From NCBI RefSeq assembly GCF_002005145.1, contig NZ_CP019698.1, positions 186,001 through 250,000 on the forward strand: a DNA stretch of 64,000 bases, in the 5' to 3' direction. A model generated the notes under the pieces. That model searched no databases and had not been told where the DNA came from. It saw only the letters and a program-made list of their open reading frames with translations. This DNA comes from Desulforamulus ferrireducens. GTDB lineage: Bacteria > Bacillota > Desulfotomaculia > Desulfotomaculales > Desulfotomaculaceae. The position numbers were made by a program, and so were the translations under genes. Positions 41,929 to 49,600 of this stretch are shown one piece after another (position 1 is the first letter of the stretch; every line of letters begins with the position of its first letter).

Positions 41929-42936
41929 ATGGATAGTTTACTGCGCATAGTAGAAAGGGCCAAATGGCGCATCCTTGGCCGCAAGAATGTGGTGGGCGTC
42001 GGAGTTGGCTATAAAGAAGTGGGCTTGAGACGTACTGAACAACCCTCAATTATTGTTTTCGTGAGTAAAAAGGAAGCACCGGAAAATTTATCAAGGGAAG
42101 AGTTGGTGCCCTTTAAAATTAATGGTGTAGAAACCGATGTGGTTGAGATTGGTGAAGTTCGCCTGCTTGATAGTGAACGGACCAAACTGGTTCGGCCGGC
42201 TCAGCCAGGTCTTAGTATTGGTCACTACAAGGTAAGTGCAGGTACCTTTGGGGCGGTGGTAAAAGACCGCCACACCGGTGAACCGCTCATTCTTTCCAAT
42301 AACCATATCCTGGCTAATGCTACCAATGGTAGAGACGGCAGGGCTGCCGTAGGTGACCCTATTTTACAACCAGGGGAATATGACGGTGGTACCAGGCAGG
42401 ATCGCATTGCCACCTTAGTACGTTTCATCCCCCTGCAAAAGGGAGAAGCACCGGCCACCTGCCCGGTAGCCAACGCCTTTATCCGCTGGGCAAACATGGT
42501 GGTGCAGACCATTCGTCCTAATTATAATTTAAGGATATTCAAAAGAGAGGGCAGCAGTAATGTCGTGGACTGTGCAGTGGCACGACCGGTACGCGCAGAT
42601 ATTATTACCGATGAAATCTATGGTGTTGGCAAGGTCCAGGGTAAAACCATAGCACGGCCTGGTATGCCGGTATTTAAAAGTGGCCGCACCACCGGTTTAA
42701 CCAGGGGAGTGGTTACGGCTGTGGGGGCAACCATGGAGGTAAAGCTGGATAACGAGAATACCGCTTATTTCAGTGATCAGGTGGTTACTGATATGAAATC
42801 CCAAGGTGGTGACAGCGGTTCCCTGGTACTTACTGAAGGAAATCGCGCTGTCGGCCTACTTTTTGCTGGTTCCGATAAGGTGACAATTTTTAACCATATA
42901 CAAACAGTACTGGACAAATTGGAAGTTGACTTGTAG
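41929..42936 (+). CDS. Trypsin-like serine protease (Nal1-type N-terminus)
   Basis: 335 residues with a complete chymotrypsin-fold triad in order: His126 (LSNNHIL), Asp214 (VVDCAVARP) and Ser296 (GGDSGSLVL). The N-terminus (KNVVGVGVGYKEVGLRRTEQPSIIVFV) resembles the small domain found before Nal1-like proteases. There is no signal peptide, so it acts in the cytoplasm (mother cell) or on the forming coat. The ATG at 41929 has SD GGGAGGG. It is 69 bp after yabG and ends at its own terminator. Coat maturation is an inference from the neighbourhood. Confidence 0.8.
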   Translation: MDSLLRIVERAKWRILGRKNVVGVGVGYKEVGLRRTEQPSIIVFVSKKEAPENLSREELVPFKINGVETDVVEIGEVRLLDSERTKLVRPAQPGLSIGHYKVSAGTFGAVVKDRHTGEPLILSNNHILANATNGRDGRAAVGDPILQPGEYDGGTRQDRIATLVRFIPLQKGEAPATCPVANAFIRWANMVVQTIRPNYNLRIFKREGSSNVVDCAVARPVRADIITDEIYGVGKVQGKTIARPGMPVFKSGRTTGLTRGVVTAVGATMEVKLDNENTAYFSDQVVTDMKSQGGDSGSLVLTEGNRAVGLLFAGSDKVTIFNHIQTVLDKLEVDL

Positions 42937-42947
42937 AATAATATTGC

Positions 42948-42981
42948 TAACCCTGGAAAATTTGCCCGGGGTTGTTTTTTT
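42948..42981 (+). terminator. Intrinsic terminator of the trypsin-like protease gene
   Basis: CTAACCC pairs with GGGTT over a loop, followed by seven T. Confidence 0.75.
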
Positions 42982-43139
42982 GCCAATCCCTGGGATAGCT
43001 TGCTAATACTAAGTAAGTCGCCATAAAATGTGATTTGTACCTATTTTGGTTAAGCAATTAAATAAATAACAACTATTACGGCTTTTGTTTATAAAGCCAT
43101 TTTTTTGTATATTTAGGACAGGCTTTATAACAAGCCAAA

Positions 43140-43364
43140 AAATGCCGAATCTCTACTTGGGTACGGAGGAACCGATTTTGGGGGTGAATCCCCTTTTTTA
43201 CGAGCGAGGGTGTCGCTTTTCATTTTTATTCCGAGATTACTTGGATATCCAAGTAATCTGTGACAACCCCTTGGTTTTCGGTGTTTAAATTATAGAACAC
43301 TGATTTTCGTGTGGAAGGGGTAGGGAATTCCTTGCCCGAACCCGACAGCTAACTCCGGAGGCAA
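43140..43364 (+). promoter_or_regulatory. c-di-AMP riboswitch (ydaO-yuaA class)
   Basis: The conserved blocks of the class are all visible: GGGTACGGAGGAACCGATTT (43160-43179), GGGGGTGAATCCCC (43180-43193), GGGGTAGGGAATTCC and CTTGCCCGAACCCGACAGCT (43331-43350), ending in AACTCCGGAGGC. A 26-nt perfect palindrome (43234-43259) sits in the variable helix. The RNA lies 22 nt upstream of a cell-wall protein gene, the usual target type. A possible promoter is TTGTTT-17-TATATT at 43085-43113. No terminator hairpin follows the aptamer. It explains most of the 450-bp gene-free stretch 42937-43386. Confidence 0.9.
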
Positions 43365-43386
43365 AAAAGGAAAGGAGAAACATAAC

Positions 43387-44358
43387 ATGCAGTTAAGACT
43401 CAAGAGAACCTATGTGCTCCTAGCTACTCTGTTCCTGTTATCTGTGCTGATTCCCTTTGTGGGCGCCCAGCCGGCTCTGGCTGCCGCCGGGGATGATCAA
43501 GAGATTGTCGAGTTAATTAATGCAGCCAGAACCAAGGCAGGTCTGGCACCCTTAACCTATGATGTTAATTTGTCTGTGCAAGCAGCCAATAACCTGGACA
43601 CATATTTAACAACAGGTAAAAGCCCCAGCAGTACAACATTAACACAAATTGCTAAAAACGGTGGCTATAGCTCCCTTGGCCAAGCAGTGCTAAGTGGCAA
43701 AGACGCAGCTGCCATTGCCCAAGCTCAGATCAAATATTACGGTAGCCAAACTGTTCTTAACAGCAAATACAATACCATTGGTTTGGTTGTGGCAGATACT
43801 TCTAAGGGAATAACCTGTTTACAATTGCTGGCTACTAAACCTCAGGCGCAACAATCTACAAAACCTACTCAGCCTACTCAACCTACTCAGCCTACTAAAC
43901 CGCAGCAACCTGTGCAACAACCAGAACAAAAGCCTGAACAACCAGTAGAACAGCAATCCACTTCCTTTATGAATACCCTGCAACAGCAGGTGGTAGATCT
44001 GGTCAATGTTGAACGGGCCAAATACAGCTTACAGCCCCTGGTAGCTAAACAAGACCTTACCGCTGTGGCACAGTTAAAAGCCCAGGATATGTATAACAGC
44101 AGATATTTCAGCCATCAATCCCCCAACTATGGTTCTCCCTTTGATATGATGAAGAAATATGGTATCAGCTACCGGGCTGCCGGTGAGAATATTGCCATGG
44201 GTCAAAGAACCGCTGCCCAGGTAGTGGAGGATTGGATGAACAGCCCCGGTCACAGAGCCAATATTTTAAACACCAACTACAATGAGATTGGTGTGGGTGT
44301 TTACCAGAGTTACAATGGTTATGGTTATATCTGGGTGCAGGAATTTGCCCGTCGCTAA
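43387..44358 (+). CDS. Secreted CAP (SCP/YkwD) domain protein with two CAP modules
   Basis: 323 residues. The signal peptide runs to about residue 33 (PALAAAG). An N-terminal degenerate CAP-like module (about 35-155, EIVELINAARTKAGLAPLTYD) is joined by a PTQ-repeat/Pro-Gln linker (about 160-195) to a canonical C-terminal CAP domain (VVDLVNVERAKYSLQPL, YFSHQSP, GENIAMGQ, GHRANILN, YIWVQEFAR). CAP proteins in spore formers bind or modify the wall; SafA-associated and YkwD types are known. ATG 43387 follows AAAGGAG. It is controlled by the c-di-AMP riboswitch, which fits wall homeostasis. Confidence 0.92.
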   Translation: MQLRLKRTYVLLATLFLLSVLIPFVGAQPALAAAGDDQEIVELINAARTKAGLAPLTYDVNLSVQAANNLDTYLTTGKSPSSTTLTQIAKNGGYSSLGQAVLSGKDAAAIAQAQIKYYGSQTVLNSKYNTIGLVVADTSKGITCLQLLATKPQAQQSTKPTQPTQPTQPTKPQQPVQQPEQKPEQPVEQQSTSFMNTLQQQVVDLVNVERAKYSLQPLVAKQDLTAVAQLKAQDMYNSRYFSHQSPNYGSPFDMMKKYGISYRAAGENIAMGQRTAAQVVEDWMNSPGHRANILNTNYNEIGVGVYQSYNGYGYIWVQEFARR

Positions 44359-44411
44359 CCAACAGTAGACAAACTGAATAGCTTGTACCAAGGCGTTTTC
44401 CAAGAATAGGC

Positions 44412-44441
44412 AACAGGAGGATAAATTTCCTCCTGTTTTTT
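44412..44441 (+). terminator. Intrinsic terminator of the CAP-domain gene
   Basis: AACAGGAGG pairs with CCTCCTGTT, followed by TTTTT and further T-rich sequence. Confidence 0.93.
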
Positions 44442-44536
44442 TACTTTTTCTTAAGGATTGACCACATTTTCAGCACATTTCTCCAGACAATCCAATATAT
44501 ATATTAAGGAGATATCTTGAAAGGAGGCAACGATCG

Positions 44537-46159
44537 ATGGCCATGAGAAAAAGGCCCAAGCCAAGATTTCGACAAACTAACGTATCTACTACAGCCGAAG
44601 CCTTGGAAACTGAACAAATTAGGGTACCACAGGTAGTCGGTGAAAATACAGAACAGACCATCGTGCGTGGCACCATTTCCGTGCCCAATTCAAAACCGGA
44701 TATTGAGGAGATTCTTTCCACCGACACCGCTGTCAAATTGAAGAAGGTTAATATTATTCCCAACAAGGTAATCGTCGAGGCAACCCTCAAGCTGGAAGTA
44801 ATGTATAGCGCCTTTAAGAAAGACCAGTCTGTTCATACCTTCCATGAAGAAATTGATTTTACCGATTTTATTGAAGTAGAAGGTGCCCGCCCGGGCATGG
44901 ATGCAGAGATTGACTTTGTTGTGGAGGATGTGAGCCTGACCAGAGATAAAGCATGCGACTGGGATGTCGCTGCGGTGGTACAGGTAACCGCCAGGGTTAC
45001 AGAAGACCGGGAAGTAAATGCCCTTGTCGAATGTCCCAAAGGCTACGAATGTGAAACCGAAAGATTAAACTTAAAGCAAGTTGTGGGCAGCGCCTTCAAG
45101 CAAGTGTTAATTGATAAGAAGTTTGAACTGAAAAAGGATTTCCCGGACATTGAAAAGACCAGAAAGTGCATGTGTGATGTGGAAATCACTAACACCAAGA
45201 TCCTGAAGAACAAGGTTCTCATTGAAGGCGAAGTAGATATGGAATGCATTTATACCGCCCTCAAAGATGACCAGTCTGTCCATACCTTTGAGCAAACCTT
45301 TAAGTTTAATACTTTTGTGGAAGTGGATGGCGCCGAACAGGGTATGGAAGTTGATGTGGATGCCTTTGTGGAATCCTGCGACGTAGAAGTAGCCTCGGAC
45401 TGTGAATTAGATCCCACCATCGTGGTTCAGTTAAGAGTAAGAGTGCTGGAAGAGCGCGAAGTAGAGGTCATTACAGATATTGAAGGAGCCGACGTGGAAA
45501 CAGTCGATCTGCAAATCGAAGACCTGGTGGGCGAAGAATGCAAGCAGGTTGTAATAAAGGATGCCAAGGAACCACCCTCTCAGAAACCGGACATTGATAA
45601 GATACAAGAAGTTTCCGCTGGCGATGTAGTAATTAAAGATGTGGATGTCATTAATGATAAGGTTTTGGTCAAGGGCGAAATAGAATTTGAGATCCTCTAT
45701 ACCGCCATGAATAAGGATCAGTCTATGCACATGATTCACCGGAAGGTGCCCTTTAAAACCTTTATTGATGTGCCTGGGGCCCGCCCAGATGATGATGTAG
45801 ACATTGATGTGGAAGTGGAATGGGCTAACGCTAAGATGGATGGTTGCGATCTAGTGGTAGAAGCAGTACTTAATGTTTGCGCCCGTGTTACAGAACTGAT
45901 GGAACAGCCGGTTGTTGTGGGCTTTAGCCCCAGACCCACCACTGCACCGCCCACTGCGCCACCCACCACCGGCCCGGGGGCTTGTGTGCCGGGAACTACT
46001 TTTAATTATACCATTGTGCGGGGAGATACCCTCAGTAAATTAGCCCAGCGCTATGGTACCACCGTGCAGGCAATTATGGCTGTTAACCCAGAAATTACTA
46101 ACCCCAACCTCATTACGGTGGGTCAGGTCATCAAGATTCCTTGCGTCGCCAAGGGTTAA
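44537..46159 (+). CDS. sipL: Spore coat assembly protein SipL (three SPOCS domains plus LysM)
   Basis: 540 residues. Three SPOCS (DUF3794) repeats, each with a KPDIEEIL or KPDIDKIQ-type start and a VDxxYTALKDDQSVHTF strand, occupy about 40-175, 195-330 and 335-475. A Pro/Thr hinge leads to a C-terminal LysM (about 491-537, YTIVRGDTLSKLAQRYG to IKIPC). This is the architecture of clostridial SipL, the functional analogue of SpoVID that binds SpoIVA. In Clostridioides difficile sipL lies two genes from yabG, in line with this region. ATG 44537 (or 44543) follows AAAGGAGG. The gene at 46187 follows after 27 nt. Confidence 0.9.
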   Translation: MAMRKRPKPRFRQTNVSTTAEALETEQIRVPQVVGENTEQTIVRGTISVPNSKPDIEEILSTDTAVKLKKVNIIPNKVIVEATLKLEVMYSAFKKDQSVHTFHEEIDFTDFIEVEGARPGMDAEIDFVVEDVSLTRDKACDWDVAAVVQVTARVTEDREVNALVECPKGYECETERLNLKQVVGSAFKQVLIDKKFELKKDFPDIEKTRKCMCDVEITNTKILKNKVLIEGEVDMECIYTALKDDQSVHTFEQTFKFNTFVEVDGAEQGMEVDVDAFVESCDVEVASDCELDPTIVVQLRVRVLEEREVEVITDIEGADVETVDLQIEDLVGEECKQVVIKDAKEPPSQKPDIDKIQEVSAGDVVIKDVDVINDKVLVKGEIEFEILYTAMNKDQSMHMIHRKVPFKTFIDVPGARPDDDVDIDVEVEWANAKMDGCDLVVEAVLNVCARVTELMEQPVVVGFSPRPTTAPPTAPPTTGPGACVPGTTFNYTIVRGDTLSKLAQRYGTTVQAIMAVNPEITNPNLITVGQVIKIPCVAKG

Positions 46160-46186
46160 TATAAATTAATAGAAGGAGGTACAACA

Positions 46187-47314
46187 ATGCCTAACGGAAA
46201 CAGTAACGGATTACCATTTGGTGGTTGTGTTTTAGTTAAGTTACCCATTGTAATTGCCGATATTGTTGACTCTATTAAAGTTGATAACGTCACCTGCCTG
46301 GATGAAATGGCTAAAAAAGTGGACCATATTGACGTGAGGGTGGAAGACCTGGAGGCTGATCCCGTATGGAGCGGGCCCATTACCGGTAACCCCCATCACA
46401 AACCTTGCACCAGCAAAAAGGCCACTTTCCACACCTACGATAAAGAATGTGGCGTGAGAAAATTAAAGAGTGTTAATATTCATGGTAATATTCACAAGCA
46501 AATTTACTATGTAAACCGTGATGATCAAGTAAGACATATGAGCGAAGATATTGCCTTTACCGAAAATATTGAGCCCGATGCCGATATCTTTGTGGATAAC
46601 GTCGATAACGTAGACTTTGAATTTAAAAACGTGGACATTGATGTTAGCTTCCATCTCCCCCGGGCCACCAGAATCCAACAGCATACCACAGTCAGCTTTA
46701 CTCTAAAGATTAGCGAGGATCAGCAGCTCTTCATTCAAACTTGTATACCCGATAGTGGTTTGATTGGTACCCAGTTACTTTCCAATGCCAGCTTTGAAAC
46801 CTTTACCGGTTGCCAATTAAGTGATGGTTGGGGTCAATCCAATGCTGCCGCAGGTCAACCGGGCAGAAATAATGGTTATTCTGTGGGCCTTGGTGGACAG
46901 TTGCAAAATCCTGGCGGAACCGGAACTCCCTGTCAGGTTAGCGCCGGAGAACAAGCTTCTATCTTCCAGAACATTCCCAGCGCTGCCCTGCGTCCCGGCC
47001 TGGTTTACGAATTTTGTTTCTGGGCCAGGGATAATGCCAACGGCCAAATTGGTATCGTAGAAAACTACAACCTGGAAGCCAGAATTCGTTTCCTGGATGC
47101 CAATGGGCAAACCATTAACTCCGTGCAGACCGAAAGACGCAGTTTCTCTCAAATTACCAATAACTGGACCCAGGTGTGCTTAACCTCTACCCCAGTCCCC
47201 GAAGGAACTGTATCCGGAGTGGTGGAAATTGTCTTTATTCCCGAGACAGGTAACACCGCCTTTGTACTAATTGATGATGCTTCCTTAATCGTCAGAAGAG
47301 CCAATGGTATGTAA
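46187..47314 (+). CDS. Spore coat-type protein: SPOCS-like domain plus beta-sandwich (paralogue 2)
   Basis: 375 residues with the same layout as the gene at 35793: an N-terminal region (VLVKLPIVI, VDNVTCLDEMAKKVDHIDVRV, IHKQIYYVNRDDQVRHMSEDIAF, FTLKISEDQQLFI) and a C-terminal beta-sandwich (about 195-370, LLSNASFETFTGCQLSDGW to FVLIDDASL). The shared motif VDNVTCLxExAKxVDHIDV in both copies is striking. ATG 46187 has SD GAAGGAGG. It lies immediately downstream of sipL, suggesting co-transcription and a coat role. Confidence 0.82.
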   Translation: MPNGNSNGLPFGGCVLVKLPIVIADIVDSIKVDNVTCLDEMAKKVDHIDVRVEDLEADPVWSGPITGNPHHKPCTSKKATFHTYDKECGVRKLKSVNIHGNIHKQIYYVNRDDQVRHMSEDIAFTENIEPDADIFVDNVDNVDFEFKNVDIDVSFHLPRATRIQQHTTVSFTLKISEDQQLFIQTCIPDSGLIGTQLLSNASFETFTGCQLSDGWGQSNAAAGQPGRNNGYSVGLGGQLQNPGGTGTPCQVSAGEQASIFQNIPSAALRPGLVYEFCFWARDNANGQIGIVENYNLEARIRFLDANGQTINSVQTERRSFSQITNNWTQVCLTSTPVPEGTVSGVVEIVFIPETGNTAFVLIDDASLIVRRANGM

Positions 47315-47329
47315 TTAACCAGTTGTCAT

Positions 47330-47354
47330 AAGCCGTCCAACCTCTGGGCGGCTT
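47330..47354 (+). terminator. Probable terminator of the sipL operon
   Basis: AAGCCGTCC pairs with GGGCGGCTT (one G-T); the following CCTATTTATA is T-poor. Confidence 0.6.
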
Positions 47355-47393
47355 TCCTATTTATACCGTACAATCCATTCCACGGCTGCGGTC

Positions 47394-47420
47394 ACTTATG
47401 GTTTAACCGCACATATATTA
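47394..47420 (+). promoter_or_regulatory. Candidate mother-cell (sigma-K/E) promoter
   Basis: AC (47394-47395), 16 nt, CATATATTA (47412-47420) fits the sigma-K pattern AC-N16/17-CATANNNTA fully. The CATATATT box also resembles a sigma-E -10. It would drive the gene at 47458 and the EbfC-like genes after it. Confidence 0.45.
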
Positions 47421-47457
47421 TAGTGTTAGCTTGTTGAAGAAAAAAGGGGGGAGCAAA

Positions 47458-48138
47458 ATGGAAGATAAGAGGGAGGAAATGAACCCGAAGGAACCGACAC
47501 AACAGCAGAGGACATCCGAGGCTTTGTCCCAAGGATTATCCCAAGGATTAGATGAGGCCATGTTCAAACTATTAAAGTTCCAGGCTCAGCAGGGGGCAGA
47601 CCAAAACAGTACCATGATCATGCTAGCTTTGATGAATTTACTTGGTATTGTTAACTGTCTTAATAAAGTGTTGCCAGAGAAACAAAAAGTACGGGGAACG
47701 GAGGAACTGGCAGCGCACCTGTCAGGTGTGTTAGGGGGAGTGCCTGGAGCAGGAGCAGCTAACGACCAGGCCATACCCAACCAGGGTGGCATTGACCCGG
47801 CTATGATAGCAGCCCTGGCCAGTATGCTGGGGAACCGCGGTTCTGAAGGAACGGGAGGTAAACCTGCTTTAGATCCGGCTATCATGGCAGCCCTCAGTAT
47901 GATGGGTAACCCCGGCGGAGGAAGCAATCCCGCCACACTAATGGCAATGCTGGCTAACCTGCTGGGACCTAAGCGACCGCCGGAAACTCAAAAGTCGAAA
48001 GAACATCAGGAAGAAAAACCAGTGGCTGTGGCGGAGGAAAAGGGCAAACACACCCAGGAACTACCCAAGAAAGAACCTGGCCACCGTGGTGTGCTTAAGT
48101 GGGATCCCCGTTTTGGCTCACCAACATCGTCATTTTAA
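47458..48138 (+). CDS. Unknown protein with Gly/Ala/Met-rich centre
   Basis: 226 residues. A helical N-terminal domain (LSQGLSQGLDEAMFKLLKFQ, then IMLALMNLLGIVNCLNKVLP) precedes low-complexity repeats: GGIDPAMIAALASMLGN, PALDPAIMAALSMMGN and PATLMAMLANLLG, i.e. three D/N-P-A-x-(I/L)-M/A-A-L motifs separated by Gly linkers. The C-terminus is Lys/Glu-rich and ends KWDPRFGSP. The ATG at 47458 has SD AAAAGGGGGGAG; a longer frame from 47431 has none. I do not recognise the family. It is the first gene of a three-gene set with two EbfC-like genes. Confidence 0.7.
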   Translation: MEDKREEMNPKEPTQQQRTSEALSQGLSQGLDEAMFKLLKFQAQQGADQNSTMIMLALMNLLGIVNCLNKVLPEKQKVRGTEELAAHLSGVLGGVPGAGAANDQAIPNQGGIDPAMIAALASMLGNRGSEGTGGKPALDPAIMAALSMMGNPGGGSNPATLMAMLANLLGPKRPPETQKSKEHQEEKPVAVAEEKGKHTQELPKKEPGHRGVLKWDPRFGSPTSSF

Positions 48139-48153
48139 GGAGGTTTGATTATT

Positions 48154-48456
48154 TTGTTCGGAAGTTTGGGTGGCATGTTAGCTCAAGTTCAAAACATGCA
48201 AGAATCCCTGAAAGAGGTAGAGGTTACGGTGGCTGTGGCCGAAGGTGCGGTTACAGTAACTATGAACGGAGCACAAAATCTAGTGGCGGTTAATATCGCT
48301 CCGGAGTTAATCCAAGGTGATATAGAACATTTAGAGGATGTTGTGATGGCCGGAATTAAACTTGCCCAGCAGGAGAGTAGAACCAAGGTGCAAGAAGAAG
48401 TGGCTAAACTAACCGGTATTAATGTCAATAATTTTATGAATATGTTTAACAGCTAG
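48154..48456 (+). CDS. YbaB/EbfC-like protein, paralogue 2
   Basis: 100 residues. MFGSLGGMLAQVQNMQESLKEVEVTVAVAEGAVTV continues with the characteristic NGAQNLVAVNIAPELIQGD strand pattern, a C-terminal helix and the TGINVNNFMNMF tail (compare GLNIPGLF in EbfC). TTG 48154 is chosen, 10 nt after AAGGAGG; TTG 48145 is too close. It has diverged strongly from the dnaX-linked EbfC, with fewer basic residues, so DNA binding is uncertain. It is 15 bp before the third paralogue. Confidence 0.78.
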   Translation: MFGSLGGMLAQVQNMQESLKEVEVTVAVAEGAVTVTMNGAQNLVAVNIAPELIQGDIEHLEDVVMAGIKLAQQESRTKVQEEVAKLTGINVNNFMNMFNS

Positions 48457-48471
48457 GGGAGGTGGGCAGCG

Positions 48472-48771
48472 TTGTTAGGCAATGTGACCAAGATATTTGG
48501 ACAACTGCAGGGATTACAGCAAACCTTAAAGGAGCTTACTGTGGAAGGAAGTGCCGGTGACGGGTTGGTCAAGGTCCTGATTAATGGACAGCAAAATGTC
48601 CTGGCAGTCCGTTTTGACCCCGAGCGCATTCGTTCCGTTGAACCGGCTGAGCTAGGGTCACTGGTGGTGGAAGCCTACAATCAGGCTCAGATGGAAAGTA
48701 AAATTAAAGCCAGGGAAGAAGTGACCAAAACAACAGGCTTAAATTTGTCTAACCTGCCAGGGATATTTTAA
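48472..48771 (+). CDS. YbaB/EbfC-like protein, paralogue 3
   Basis: 99 residues: LGNVTKIFGQLQGLQQTLKELTVEGSAGDG, the strand VKVLINGQQNVLAVRFDPERI and the ending TTGLNLSNLPGIF, the last closely echoing EbfC. It starts at TTG 48472 after GGGGAGG. It probably forms a dimer or heterodimer with the preceding protein, by analogy to YbaB homodimers (inference). The gene is followed by a GTCGCA-type terminator. Confidence 0.8.
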   Translation: MLGNVTKIFGQLQGLQQTLKELTVEGSAGDGLVKVLINGQQNVLAVRFDPERIRSVEPAELGSLVVEAYNQAQMESKIKAREEVTKTTGLNLSNLPGIF

Positions 48772-48780
48772 AGAAGTCAG

Positions 48781-48817
48781 GGAGTGTCGCAAAGCTATGC
48801 GGCACTTTCTTTTTTGA
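48781..48817 (+). terminator. Intrinsic terminator, GTCGCA family copy 4
   Basis: AGTGTCGCA (48783-48791) pairs with TGCGGCACT (48798-48806), followed by TTCTTTTTT. The heptad array of copy B starts right after it. Confidence 0.88.
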
Positions 48818-49092
48818 GGCCATTGGCCTTTGGCCGTTAGCTTTTGGCCATCGGCCTTCAGCCATCGGCTGTCGGCTTAGTTTGATTAAACCCGGTACTT
48901 TTACCACGTTCCCCTGGGGAGAAGATTATAAGAACCCTCGCTGAGGGGGCGGGTCGGCCGCGTGTCGCGCAGCGACTGGGGGAGTTGCTTTTAACTCCCT
49001 CCGTCGGCTTCGCCGACACCTCCCTCAACGAGGGAGGTCAAAAAAGACCAAAGGCTAAGGGCCAAAAGCCAATTGCCGATGGACGACGGCCA
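48818..49092 (+). repeat. Heptad-armed intergenic element, copy B (most complete)
   Basis: The left arm holds nine successive 7-nt units: GGCCATT, GGCCTTT, GGCCGTT, AGCTTTT, GGCCATC, GGCCTTC, AGCCATC, GGCTGTC, GGCTTAG. The boundary ends in AAACCCGGTA. The core carries CCCCTGGGGAGAAGATTATA, CGCGCAGCGACTGGGGGAG, GTCGGCTTCGCCGAC and CTCCCTCAACGAGGGAGG palindromes. The right arm is AAAGGCT, AAGGGCC, AAAAGCC, AATTGCC, GATGGAC, GACGGCC. No protein is encoded. From 49093 to 49279 only the promoter below is recognised. Confidence 0.8.
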
Positions 49093-49195
49093 AACTTAAC
49101 TATTAAAAAATGTCTGCAAGGCTAAATATTACCATTTTGACCTATTTTCCACCATGTTTTCTATGGTCATGCAAAATTTGTCTTAATACGCTGTA

Positions 49196-49223
49196 ACACA
49201 ACGTCTACCTTTCTCATAATTTA
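49196..49223 (+). promoter_or_regulatory. Candidate sigma-K promoter of the Cys-rich peptide gene
   Basis: AC (49196-49197), 17 nt, CATAATTTA (49215-49223), a full match to AC-N16/17-CATANNNTA. It ends 56 nt upstream of the ATG. Confidence 0.45.
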
Positions 49224-49279
49224 ATGTAAGAACGGTCCCGGGATATCGTTCACAGATTTAATCATAAGGAGGAATTTCG

Positions 49280-49480
49280 ATGTCCAACGTATTAGAAGGC
49301 ATCAAGGAAAAAGTTGTTGGAGGTTACGGTGGAAATTTAGGTCTGTGCTGCTGCTTGTTGCTAGCCCTATTTATCATCGGTATCGCTCTGGTATTCTGTG
49401 GCATTCTGCCTTACCACCTACTGGGCCTCTATCTGTTCCTGGCTCTGGCCATCTTCTGCTGCTGCTTCTGCTGGTGCTAA
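49280..49480 (+). CDS. Small Cys-rich hydrophobic protein
   Basis: 66 residues. A short amphipathic N-terminus (MSNVLEGIKEKVVGGYGGN) precedes two hydrophobic segments (about 21-41 and 45-62). Cysteines cluster as LCCCLL near residue 23 and as CCCFCWC at the very C-terminus, nine in total with CFC of the loop included. The ATG at 49280 follows AAGGAGG. I do not recognise the family. The candidate sigma-K promoter and the neighbourhood suggest a spore-surface or membrane peptide that could be disulfide-linked. Confidence 0.72.
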   Translation: MSNVLEGIKEKVVGGYGGNLGLCCCLLLALFIIGIALVFCGILPYHLLGLYLFLALAIFCCCFCWC

Positions 49481-49514
49481 TCACCAACTCAAACAAAAGT
49501 TTTGTATCCATTAT

Positions 49515-49552
49515 GTGGGAAGGGGCTACACCCTTGTGTAGCCCTTTCCACC
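49515..49552 (+). terminator. Hairpin after the Cys-rich gene
   Basis: GGAAGGGGCTACA pairs with TGTAGCCCTTTCC across CCCTTG. The stem is strong but no T tract follows, so it may be a processing or attenuator structure. Confidence 0.5.
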
Positions 49553-49600
49553 AGGATATCCTAACCCAGGAAGGGCAGTTGAGGGAAGGAGTTGATTATA

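Noticed and set aside
43081-43107. Terminator-like hairpin GGCTTT/AAAGCC with T run upstream of the c-di-AMP riboswitch
   Set aside because: It overlaps the likely promoter and no gene ends just before it, since the protease gene already has a terminator at 42948; not listed as a separate terminator.
48818-49092. CRISPR-like appearance of the 7-nt-spaced repeats
   Set aside because: Units are 7 nt, degenerate, without spacers of 25-40 nt, and no cas gene is present.
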